Assembly (NCBI RefSeq): GCF_009663775.1
Contig: NZ_RDBR01000027.1
Coordinates: forward strand, 1-34,317
Reading direction: 5' to 3'
DNA: 34,317 bases
Source of the DNA: Lactobacillus sp. 0.1XD8-4
GTDB lineage: Bacteria; Bacillota; Bacilli; Lactobacillales; Lactobacillaceae
Shown here: positions 9,597-15,889 of the stretch, piece by piece
How positions within the stretch are numbered: position 1 is the first letter of the stretch
Layout of the letters: the number at the start of each line of letters is the position of its first letter
Notes under the pieces: generated by a model
What the model was told of the DNA's origin: nothing
The model's input: the letters and a program-made list of their open reading frames with translations, nothing else
Databases searched by the model: none
Position numbers and translations under genes: made by a program

Positions 9597-9696
9597 ATAA
9601 TTCCCCCATATTCTATTGAAACTTTCAACAGTTTGTAGTTGCGGTTACAAGGCATCTTCACGTTCAGACGTGAATCCTATCGGGAATTGCTTCATA
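9597..9696 (-). promoter_or_regulatory. SMK box (SAM-III) riboswitch controlling metK
   Basis: On the minus strand the leader contains ATTCCCGATAGGATT (9673-9687), GATGCCTTGTAACCGC (9641-9656) and the Shine-Dalgarno GGGGGAA (9601-9607). This order and the GATGCCTTGTAACC core match the SMK box described for Lactobacillales metK genes. SAM binding pairs the Shine-Dalgarno with the anti-SD region and blocks translation. No terminator is needed and none is seen. Confidence 0.9.
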
Positions 9697-9705
9697 ACGA
9701 GAATA

Positions 9706-9735
9706 ATCTTAGCATAGTTTCCAGCCAACAATCAA
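9706..9735 (-). promoter_or_regulatory. Promoter of metK
   Basis: TTGATT (9730-9735), 18-bp spacer, then TAAGAT (9706-9711) with an extended TGC element, all on the minus strand between the tag stop codon and the SMK box. Confidence 0.5.
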
Positions 9736-9752
9736 TGATAATCCTAATATTC

Positions 9753-10289
9753 CTATTCCAAGCGAACATTTACCATCCCTACAGCTGTCATAAATGAATA
9801 AATAATTGTAGGACCAACAAATTTAAAACCATCGTTGCGCATTTGTTTTGATAACCGCTGCGATGCTGGCGTTTGGGCTGGCAAATCTTCGCTGGCACTT
9901 AAAATTAACCGTTCCGCTTTTCCATTCATGAACTGCCAAATGTAATCGTTAAAGGTGGTTCCATTTTCTCTCAGCTGGCAAATCACCCGTGCATTATTAA
10001 TTACTGCTAAAATTTTGCGACGGTTACGGATAATCTTAGCATTAGCACACAACCGCTCGACATCCTTCTCAGTCATAGCAGTGACCTTTTCAACATTAAA
10101 GCCTAAAAAAGCATCTTCAAATGCTAATCGCCGGTGCCAGATCGTTTGCCAAGTCAAACCTGCTTGAAATAATTCTAACGAAAGCATTTCAAAAAGAAGG
10201 TAATCATCATGAACTGGGAATCCCCAATAATTATCATAATAATTTTGCATTTCTGGCGTTTTTTCTGCCCATTGCGGTCGTTTTGTCAT
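9753..10289 (-). CDS. tag: DNA-3-methyladenine glycosylase I (Tag family), zinc-site variant
   Basis: A 178-aa base-excision enzyme of the helix-hairpin-helix Tag family that removes 3-methyladenine from DNA. Family landmarks: YYDNYWGFPVHDD (17-29), LFEMLSLELFQAGLTW with the conserved Glu and Trp, NAKIIRNRRKI and GFKFVGPTIIYSFM. Oddly, the residues that bind the zinc in E. coli Tag (Cys4, His17, His175, Cys179) are absent: the N-terminus is MTKRPQW, the YHDNEWG motif reads YYDNYWG, and the protein stops after GMVNVRLE. Start ATG at 10289 follows AAGGAATG. It precedes metK but is separated from it by the metK promoter. Confidence 0.88.
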   Translation of the reverse strand: MTKRPQWAEKTPEMQNYYDNYWGFPVHDDYLLFEMLSLELFQAGLTWQTIWHRRLAFEDAFLGFNVEKVTAMTEKDVERLCANAKIIRNRRKILAVINNARVICQLRENGTTFNDYIWQFMNGKAERLILSASEDLPAQTPASQRLSKQMRNDGFKFVGPTIIYSFMTAVGMVNVRLE

Positions 10290-10313
10290 TATTTTTCATT
10301 CCTTTGCTTTATA

Positions 10314-10342
10314 TAAAAAGAACCGAGGCTAGCTCAGTTCTT
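10314..10342 (-). terminator. Terminator of the MFS transporter gene
   Basis: A 10-bp stem (AAGAACCGAG 10318-10327 and CTCAGTTCTT 10333-10342) whose single mismatch becomes a G-U pair in the minus-strand transcript, followed by TTTTTATA. It lies 25 bp after the transporter stop. Confidence 0.75.
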
Positions 10343-10366
10343 CAGTTAAGAATATACATATTTTAC

Positions 10367-11803
10367 CTAATTTTCACTTTGTTTTTTTGTGTTTTTCAAA
10401 AGAAATGCTAATACTAAGCCGAATAATTCAACGATTATCATTCCGATAAATACTAACCGGTAACCATGTAAGGCTGCTAATTGAGCTGTCATTCCGCTTT
10501 GTAACGCATTTGCTGTCGCAACAGTAAGAATAAGCGTCGAAATTGTTACGCCTGCTGAACCCAGTACCTGTCGAACAGTCGTAATTACAGCAGTACCATG
10601 AGGCACGAGTTTGTCTGGTAAGGCATTTGCACCAAGGGTAACCGCTGGCATCATTACAAAGGCATTTCCCCCTTCAATAACCATCGCACAAAGGATCATC
10701 GCCCAAAGGCTCAAACGGTCCAGAACTAATAAACCGGCAGTCCATCCCGCGATAATCATAATCATTCCCACGAGCATTGTAGGTTTAAAGCCAATCTTAT
10801 CGGCTAACTTACCAGATAAAGGATTTAGGATACTAAGGAAAACCGCTCCTGGCACCAGTGCCATCCCTGATACAAATGGGCTAACTTTTAACACTCCTTG
10901 ATAATAAAGCGGAAAAATAATTGTTGTTACAATTAAGGCAATGTATGAAATGGACGTTAATAAGATAGCTAAATCATAATTAAAAGTCTTCATTACCCGT
11001 AATTCCAGCAAAGGATGCTGAAGATGAAGCTGGCGAATGCAGAACCAAATAACTGCTAACAAACTCACGATAAAGATTAAACTATTAGCTCCCCACGCAA
11101 AATTCTTCTTGCCAGCCTGGTCAACAACGTACATGATACCAATCAAGCCCACTAACAAAATAACTGACAGCCAGTCAAGATGTGTTTCATGGCGGACCAT
11201 TACATCTTGAATCAAGCCGCTAGCGGCCATCAAAATTATTACAGAAATCACAAGCATGAAAAGGATAAACAAACTTTTCCAGCTAAAGAACTTTAAGACA
11301 ATCCCAGAAATAATCGGACCACAAGCAAGTGCCGAGCCCATTACTAACCCCGCAATACCCATTGTCGTGCCCCGCTCATCTTTAGGGGTGATTTCTAGTA
11401 AGACAGTCTGATATGAAGGAAATAAAACGCCGACCGCAAATGCTTCCATCGCGCGCCCAATCATCATAAACCAAAAGCCACTGATTCCCCACGAAGCTGG
11501 CGTTAAGACAATCATCAGCGAACCAATGTCAAATAGAGCCAAAGCACTGATAAACATAGTCTTAAAACTCATATTATTCAACATCCATGGACTGATTGGC
11601 ATACTGACACACATTACTAACATAAATCCGGTCGTCAGCCACTGAACAGTGGAAGCCGAGATTCCAAATGCGTTCATTAACGTTGGATAAGCAGTTGATA
11701 GCGATGATTGACTAATTGACATCGTAAACGTACCAACTAATAATGTAAAAATAAACCAAAAACGACTATATTCTTTGCCATTCTTGGCAATACTTTGATC
11801 CAT
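10367..11803 (-). CDS. MFS drug/H+ antiporter, DHA2 (EmrB/QacA) family
   Basis: A 478-aa integral membrane protein with about 14 hydrophobic helices, the 14-TM DHA2 pattern of proton-driven drug exporters. Recognisable parts: the first helix region with SQSSLSTAYPTLMNAFGIS, the following WLTTGFMLVMCVSMPISPW (loop motif typical of DHA2), and GRAMEAFAVGVLFPSYQTVLLEITPKDERG. Substrate is unknown. The ATG at 11803 follows GAGAGGATT by a few nt; the in-frame ATG at 11836 lies before it and is rejected. It is divergent from perR across a 124-bp gap with face-to-face promoters, so peroxide- or metal-linked regulation is possible though not shown. Confidence 0.9.
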   Translation of the reverse strand: MDQSIAKNGKEYSRFWFIFTLLVGTFTMSISQSSLSTAYPTLMNAFGISASTVQWLTTGFMLVMCVSMPISPWMLNNMSFKTMFISALALFDIGSLMIVLTPASWGISGFWFMMIGRAMEAFAVGVLFPSYQTVLLEITPKDERGTTMGIAGLVMGSALACGPIISGIVLKFFSWKSLFILFMLVISVIILMAASGLIQDVMVRHETHLDWLSVILLVGLIGIMYVVDQAGKKNFAWGANSLIFIVSLLAVIWFCIRQLHLQHPLLELRVMKTFNYDLAILLTSISYIALIVTTIIFPLYYQGVLKVSPFVSGMALVPGAVFLSILNPLSGKLADKIGFKPTMLVGMIMIIAGWTAGLLVLDRLSLWAMILCAMVIEGGNAFVMMPAVTLGANALPDKLVPHGTAVITTVRQVLGSAGVTISTLILTVATANALQSGMTAQLAALHGYRLVFIGMIIVELFGLVLAFLLKNTKKQSEN

Positions 11804-11849
11804 AATAATCCTCTCCCTCTTTAGAACAATTATCATCTAATCATTTCCT

Positions 11850-11877
11850 ATTATATGTTTTGAATTAGTTAATGTAA
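11850..11877 (-). promoter_or_regulatory. Promoter of the MFS transporter gene
   Basis: Minus-strand TTACAT (11872-11877), 16-bp spacer, perfect TATAAT (11850-11855). Its -35 overlaps the -35/spacer of the divergent perR promoter. Confidence 0.5.
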
Positions 11878-11887
11878 ATGTTATAAT
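11860..11887 (+). promoter_or_regulatory. Promoter of perR
   Basis: TTGAAT (11860-11865), 16-bp spacer, perfect TATAAT (11882-11887) with an extended TGT element, giving a start around 11894 and a leader of about 35 nt. Confidence 0.65.
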
Positions 11888-11896
11888 CAAATTAGA

Positions 11897-11911
11897 TTAT
11901 AATTATTTTAA
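11897..11911 (+). promoter_or_regulatory. PerR box in the perR leader
   Basis: TTATAATTATTTTAA matches the PerR consensus TTATAATNATTATAA at all but one position. It begins 10 bp after the -10 of the perR promoter, where a bound repressor would block initiation or early elongation. This suggests negative autoregulation. Confidence 0.6.
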
Positions 11912-11927
11912 GGAAGGAGACGACATC

Positions 11928-12383
11928 ATGGCAGAAGCAGAATTTGATCGTGCTCTTGACCACTTACGGGAAAATAAAGTGCGCCTCACACCACAACGAA
12001 AAGTAATTCTTAACTACCTAATCAACCATCATACTCACCCCAGCGTCGAAATGATCTATGATGATCTAAAGGATAGCGTAGCTAATATTAGCATGGCAAC
12101 TGTATATAATACGCTTAAGCTATTAGTAGATTATAATCTTGTTATTGAATTAAAAAATGGCGATGGCAGCACCCATTTTGACTATTTCGGTCATCCCCAT
12201 TACCATGTCGTCTGTGACAATTGTGGAAAAATTTCCGATGTTTTTGATGATCACTTTACGGAAATAACAAAGGACATGGCAAACATAACCCGTGAAAAGA
12301 CGGGGTACCTAGTTACTGGTAATAATATTGAAGTTCATGGGCTTTGTCCTGATTGCCAACGCAAGCTACATTTAAATCGTTAA
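11928..12383 (+). CDS. perR: Peroxide-responsive repressor PerR (Fur family)
   Basis: A 151-aa Fur-family repressor: winged helix in the first 80 residues (LTPQRKVILNYL, SMATVYNTLKLL), then the metal-binding dimerisation domain. The five regulatory-metal ligands of B. subtilis PerR occur at the same numbers: His37, Asp85, His91, His93 and Asp104. Two CxxC pairs (C96/C99 and C140/C143) form the structural zinc site. Asp85 and Asp104 argue for PerR rather than Fur or Zur. Peroxide would oxidise the iron form at His37 or His91 and release the DNA. ATG at 11928 follows AAGGAAGGAG. It is monocistronic, with a PerR box in its own leader. Confidence 0.9.
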   Translation: MAEAEFDRALDHLRENKVRLTPQRKVILNYLINHHTHPSVEMIYDDLKDSVANISMATVYNTLKLLVDYNLVIELKNGDGSTHFDYFGHPHYHVVCDNCGKISDVFDDHFTEITKDMANITREKTGYLVTGNNIEVHGLCPDCQRKLHLNR

Positions 12384-12390
12384 TAAATAA

Positions 12391-12426
12391 GGGAGCAATC
12401 ATCCGTCATCTTGGATGTTTGCTCCC
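12391..12426. terminator. Bidirectional terminator between perR and the permease gene
   Basis: A 14-bp stem with one mismatch (GGGAGCAATCATCC 12391-12404, GGATGTTTGCTCCC 12413-12426) and an 8-nt loop between the convergent stop codons. Confidence 0.85.
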
Positions 12427-12431
12427 TATTG

Positions 12432-13778
12432 TTATTTATCTTTTTGTGCTAATGAAGCGAATGCTAACACGATAAACCACGCCATTGTTAGTAATAATGC
12501 GATCAGTGTTTGCTTTTCCATACATAAAACAACTACAACTCCTATCAGGAACGCTAAAATTAAATAATCAGTAAATGGCGCTCCCGGCATCCTAAATACC
12601 CTCGCCAAACGATGCGCTTTAAGATATTTAAGGTGCGCTAAGATGATTGTGGCCCAGACGAACAAGAAGCTAGTGGTGGCAATACTTGAAACAAGCGTAA
12701 AAACGCCATTAGGCATCACCAAGTTTAAAATTGCCGCAATGCCAATCACTAATGCCGAAATAATAACCGCAGTTGCTGGTACTGATTTTTTCGACAAGCG
12801 ACTAATTTTACGAATACTAGGTCGTCGCGCGTTTGCAGTTAATTCTGCTAACATTCGGCCGGTTGTATATAGTGAACTATTACATGCCGAAGCAGCAGCA
12901 GTGATTACTACAAAGTTAACAATACTTGCCGCTCCAGGCAACCCAATATCACGAAAGACTAAAACAAAGGGACTATTGCTTGGTGAAAGCTTATTCCAAG
13001 GATAGATACACATAATTACGGCTAAAGCACCGATGTAAAACAGCATAATCCTTACTGGAATACCATTAATCGCCTTAGGAATAACAACTTTAGGATTTTC
13101 TGCCTCTGCTGCAGTCACTCCCACCATTTCAATCCCAACAAAAGCAAATACAACCATTTGAAACGATAATAAAAAGCCCTTAAACCCCGTTGCAAAGAAG
13201 CCGCCATAATTTATCAAATTTGCAGGCGTTGACAAGTAACCTCCTGCCGAGTGAAAACGAATTGCAACTAATAAGACACCAACGGCGATCAAAATAATAA
13301 TTGCTAAAATCTTAATCAGTGCAAACCAAAATTCTAATTCACCAAATGCGCTTACTGTCATTAGGTTTAAACATAACAACACTAACAAGGTCAATAACCC
13401 TGGGACCCATTGCGGGACATGAGGCAGCCATAGCTGAAAATACAAACCAATTGCAGTGATTTCAGCCATTGCTAAGGCAAGCCAGCATACCCAATAAGCC
13501 CAGCCTATTATAAAACTAACCCGATTGCCTAAATAGTCCCGAATAGCATCCATAAACGAACGGTAATGCAGGTCAGATAATAGTAATTCGCCAAGAGCAC
13601 GCATAATCCCAAAACAAACAACTCCGGTAATTATGTATGCCAGAAGAATTGCTGGCCCTGCAGCATGGATTGCCTTTCCTGAGCCAAGAAAAAGTCCCGT
13701 TCCGATCGTTCCGCCAAGAGCCATTAATTGAATATGACGGCTTTTTAGCTTTCGTGTAAATTGTTGTTCTTCTGCCAT
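12432..13778 (-). CDS. Amino acid permease, AAT family (APC superfamily)
   Basis: A 448-aa transporter with 12 predicted membrane helices. The N-terminus RKLKSRHIQLMALGGTIGTG is the classic APC signature, with the unwound first helix GGTIGTGLFLGSG that binds the substrate backbone. Other family segments are AGPAILLAYIITGV, the ELEFWFALIKI helix and FVGIEMVGVTAAEAENP. It should import amino acids with protons. The exact substrate cannot be read from sequence: CycA-like (D-Ala, D-Ser, Gly) and aromatic or lysine-type permeases share these features. ATG at 13778, with a purine-rich GGGAG about 10 nt upstream. Single gene ending at a shared terminator. Confidence 0.9.
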   Translation of the reverse strand: MAEEQQFTRKLKSRHIQLMALGGTIGTGLFLGSGKAIHAAGPAILLAYIITGVVCFGIMRALGELLLSDLHYRSFMDAIRDYLGNRVSFIIGWAYWVCWLALAMAEITAIGLYFQLWLPHVPQWVPGLLTLLVLLCLNLMTVSAFGELEFWFALIKILAIIILIAVGVLLVAIRFHSAGGYLSTPANLINYGGFFATGFKGFLLSFQMVVFAFVGIEMVGVTAAEAENPKVVIPKAINGIPVRIMLFYIGALAVIMCIYPWNKLSPSNSPFVLVFRDIGLPGAASIVNFVVITAAASACNSSLYTTGRMLAELTANARRPSIRKISRLSKKSVPATAVIISALVIGIAAILNLVMPNGVFTLVSSIATTSFLFVWATIILAHLKYLKAHRLARVFRMPGAPFTDYLILAFLIGVVVVLCMEKQTLIALLLTMAWFIVLAFASLAQKDK

Positions 13779-13912
13779 AGTTCTCTTTCTCCCTAATAGT
13801 TGAAGATTTTTTAACAGCTGATGACATCACTAGCCATTAATCACAAAATCAACTATGATATATAACATTAAAAACCAATTGTACATCATTTTTCTTGTGA
13901 GGAGAACTAACA

Positions 13913-14479
13913 TTGCGAGCTTTAATTCATTGGATTCCATTTTTTATTTATTTCTTTGCGGGAACAATCCTAATTACCCACAATCGCTTATGGGAACGAT
14001 TTCCTGCAAGCGGTCAGCATTTTACCATTGCGACCCTTTTCGTGTATTTAACAGCAATTGACTGGCTATGCCTAACCCCTTCTATGTTTAATTTCAGTTC
14101 GGCTAATAAATTACTATTTTATTTTCATGGGGTTCCATTTAATATCATTCCACTGCAAGGATTAAGTCAGGAATTCTTTCTCAACGTTATCATGACAATC
14201 CCACTTGGTATTTATCTCTATTTAATAAATAATAAAATGCCTTGGGAACGCGCCATTTTATATGGATTCTTATTCAGCCTATTTATTGAAAGCAATCAGT
14301 TTGTCTGTGACCTGCTTTTTCACATTGGTCGCGTTGCCGATGTGGATGATTTGATTAGCAACACATTAGGAACTACAATTGGCTTTGCAGTAATGATTAT
14401 GCTTGATCAAACATTTTTTCACCATATCATCAAACAATTCATGCTGATTGGCGAAAAATCTGATAAACTGAATACTTGA
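13913..14479 (+). CDS. VanZ-like membrane protein
   Basis: A 188-aa protein with about five membrane helices and a clear VanZ-like domain in the second half: FNIIPLQ, then helices, FSLFIESNQ (about 117-125) and VADVDDLISNTLGTTIGF (about 143-160). In enterococci VanZ gives low-level teicoplanin resistance, but chromosomal homologues are widespread and of unknown function. The start is TTG at 13913, supported by GAGGAG (13899-13904) 8 nt upstream; no ATG is suitably placed. A 55-aa gene follows 11 bp after its stop, its Shine-Dalgarno overlapping the stop codon, which indicates coupled expression. Confidence 0.88.
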   Translation: MRALIHWIPFFIYFFAGTILITHNRLWERFPASGQHFTIATLFVYLTAIDWLCLTPSMFNFSSANKLLFYFHGVPFNIIPLQGLSQEFFLNVIMTIPLGIYLYLINNKMPWERAILYGFLFSLFIESNQFVCDLLFHIGRVADVDDLISNTLGTTIGFAVMIMLDQTFFHHIIKQFMLIGEKSDKLNT

Positions 14480-14490
14480 GGTGGTAGAAG

Positions 14491-14658
14491 ATGATTACTA
14501 ATGAACAACGAGCACACGATATTGCGTTAACTATACTTCAAACACGGGCAAAAGGTTTAAAGCCGATTGAAGCATATCATGAATATGTTAATTCATTATT
14601 ACCAATCTTAAAAGAGATTGATAAAGACTTCCCTAATGGAATTAAAGAACATCTTTAA
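14491..14658 (+). CDS. Small hypothetical protein, 55 aa, coupled to vanZ-like gene
   Basis: Translates as MITNEQRAHDIALTILQTRA followed by 35 more residues to a TAA at 14656-14658. The ATG at 14491 has the ribosome binding site GAGGTGG (14478-14484), which begins at the stop codon of the VanZ-like gene. The product is soluble and predicted mostly helical, with a central KGLKPIEAYHEYVNSLLPIL helix. I do not recognise a family. Coding potential is supported by the good ribosome site, spacing and a downstream terminator. Its stop codon lies inside a perfect palindrome. Confidence 0.7.
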   Translation: MITNEQRAHDIALTILQTRAKGLKPIEAYHEYVNSLLPILKEIDKDFPNGIKEHL

Positions 14659-14675
14659 TTTCCCGGGAAATTAAA
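14654..14675. repeat. Perfect 22-bp palindrome
   Basis: The half-site TTTAATTTCCC is followed directly by its exact complement, with no loop, centred between 14664 and 14665. It overlaps the stop codon of the 55-aa gene and lies about 50 bp before the next promoter. With no loop it is poorly suited as an RNA hairpin and is more like a protein-binding operator; function unknown. Confidence 0.6.
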
Positions 14676-14679
14676 TGAT

Positions 14680-14717
14680 CCATAGGTTAAGAAATAGTCT
14701 TAATCTGTGGTTTTTTT
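14680..14717 (+). terminator. Terminator of the vanZ-like operon
   Basis: CCATAGGTTAAG (14680-14691), a 7-nt loop and CTTAATCTGTGG (14699-14710) form a 12-bp RNA stem with two G-U pairs, followed by seven Ts. Confidence 0.8.
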
Positions 14718-14725
14718 GTCTTTAC

Positions 14726-14754
14726 TTGTGTTATCGTCTTAATTGAACTATGAT
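14726..14754 (+). promoter_or_regulatory. Promoter of the HdeD-like gene
   Basis: TTGTGT (14726-14731), 17-bp spacer, TATGAT (14749-14754), placed 33 bp before the ATG. Confidence 0.55.
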
Positions 14755-14787
14755 ATTAATGATTTTATATTAAAGGGAGGCTTTACG

Positions 14788-15312
14788 ATGTTTGAAGAAA
14801 CTAAAAAGGGTTTTGATTGGTTTAGCTTAATTGTCGGCATCCTATTTTTAATCGCTGGGATTGCTTCGTTCAATCGTCCCGATCGTACCCTTCGCTTCTT
14901 GGCAATCGTTGCCGGTGTTGCATTTATTTTCCGTGGAGTTTACGAATTATGGTTTCGCCAACGTATTAGCCAGTTACTTCAAGAAGCTTCTGGTTGGTTA
15001 ATTTTTTCAGCAATTTTAGATATTATTTTAGGGATTATCTTCCTTTTCCAACCAGATTTTGGTGTTTTATTTATTGCGATTATTTTTGCAATTTGGTTTA
15101 TTCTTGACTCCATCACAGAATTACTTAGCGCCAAGTTCTTTAAGGAATTTCATCGAGGATATTACTGGTTTATTATTATTCTGGCAATTGTCAGCTTGGT
15201 ATTAGGTGTTATCCTTCTCTTCAGTCCACTACTCTCAGCAATCACTGTTGTATGGCTGGTTTCAACATTCCTAATCGTTTTTGGTATTATGAAAATTATC
15301 CAAGCATTTTAA
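14788..15312 (+). CDS. HdeD family (DUF308) membrane protein
   Basis: A 174-aa protein with six predicted membrane helices arranged as three repeated two-helix units, each with G-I-x-F or G-I/V-I-L-L-F patterns (GILFLIAGIASFNRPD, GIIFLFQPDFG, GVILLFSP), as in HdeD. In E. coli HdeD is linked to acid resistance at high cell density; a role here is unproven. The ATG at 14788 is chosen because AAGGGAGG (14773-14780) sits 7 nt upstream; an in-frame start at 14743 has no ribosome site and lies in the promoter. It is a single gene between its own promoter and terminator. Confidence 0.88.
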   Translation: MFEETKKGFDWFSLIVGILFLIAGIASFNRPDRTLRFLAIVAGVAFIFRGVYELWFRQRISQLLQEASGWLIFSAILDIILGIIFLFQPDFGVLFIAIIFAIWFILDSITELLSAKFFKEFHRGYYWFIIILAIVSLVLGVILLFSPLLSAITVVWLVSTFLIVFGIMKIIQAF

Positions 15313-15327
15313 AATAAGAAACAAAAA

Positions 15328-15368
15328 GGTCGGTGAAAAATCAGCTTTTTCATCGGCCGTTATTTATT
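15328..15368 (+). terminator. Terminator of the HdeD-like gene
   Basis: A 13-bp stem (15328-15340 and 15346-15358, two G-U pairs, GGTCGGTGAAAAA on the left arm) followed by GTTATTTATTTT. Confidence 0.75.
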
Positions 15369-15423
15369 TTCAAGATATTTATAGTAGTTAATCACACCTA
15401 GCCAAGTTGCGTGCAAGAAAGGG

Positions 15424-15467
15424 AAGAGAGTAACTGGTAAAACCAGTTTGCCTTCTCTTTTTATTTT
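15424..15467. terminator. Terminator at the 3' end of the YolD-like gene
   Basis: A long hairpin: AAGAGA (15424-15429) with TCTCTT (15454-15459) and AACTGGT (15432-15438) with ACCAGTT (15442-15448). The T-rich tail (TTTTTATTTTT) is better on the plus strand; on the minus strand, just after the stop of the YolD-like gene, the tail is CCCTTTCTT. It probably works in both directions. Confidence 0.6.
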
Positions 15468-15889
15468 TCCTGAATTTTACGAATATTTTGAATAATGATT
15501 TTTACTCCATCGTTAAAGATTAGCTTATGCGTAGAACTATTAATGCGTTGCAACTGTCCCGTATACTCTTCATAATAGCCGGTTTGCCCATTGAAATATT
15601 CTACTTTTAATACTGGCCGCAACTTTAATCGCTTAATCTTAGCTAATTGTGCTTGTAATCGCCTTCCCGTGTTGATAGTTGAATAATCCTTATGCCGATA
15701 CCTGCTTCCTACTTCACTTAATAACTTATGGTATCCCGTTAAAGCAGCAAAGGGTGCAAATTGTGCCGCGCGGTCTTCACGAAGCATTGGTAAATGGGCT
15801 CGTGATTGGGGCCGCGGACAGTCCATAATATCCTGATATGCCGATGTATCACTAAATAACGCTTCTTCAATCTGCTCTTTATCTTTCAT
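15461..15889 (-). CDS. YolD-like protein, partner of the Y-family polymerase
   Basis: A 142-aa protein of the YolD-like group that usually sits next to UmuC-type polymerases in Firmicutes. The signature is LREDRAAQFAPFAALTGYHKLL (about 36-57). The rest is a small beta-rich region with basic residues. YolD-like proteins have been proposed to play the part of UmuD for the polymerase, but the biochemical role is not settled. Its ATG overlaps the polymerase stop (TAATG), so the two are translationally coupled and share the LexA-controlled promoter. Confidence 0.82.
   Translation of the reverse strand: MKDKEQIEEALFSDTSAYQDIMDCPRPQSRAHLPMLREDRAAQFAPFAALTGYHKLLSEVGSRYRHKDYSTINTGRRLQAQLAKIKRLKLRPVLKVEYFNGQTGYYEEYTGQLQRINSSTHKLIFNDGVKIIIQNIRKIQEK

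Noticed and set aside
9440-9661. A 73-aa minus-strand frame starting in the metK leader.
   Set aside because: It overlaps the start of metK in another frame and lies over the SMK riboswitch; no ribosome site.
13819-13829. TGATGACATCA palindrome upstream of the permease gene considered as an operator.
   Set aside because: It is short, has an unpaired centre, no aligned promoter and no consensus I can name; such 5-bp arms are expected by chance.
13855-14061. A 68-aa frame overlapping the start of the VanZ-like gene.
   Set aside because: Different frame from a gene with a clear ribosome site and domain; no ribosome site of its own.
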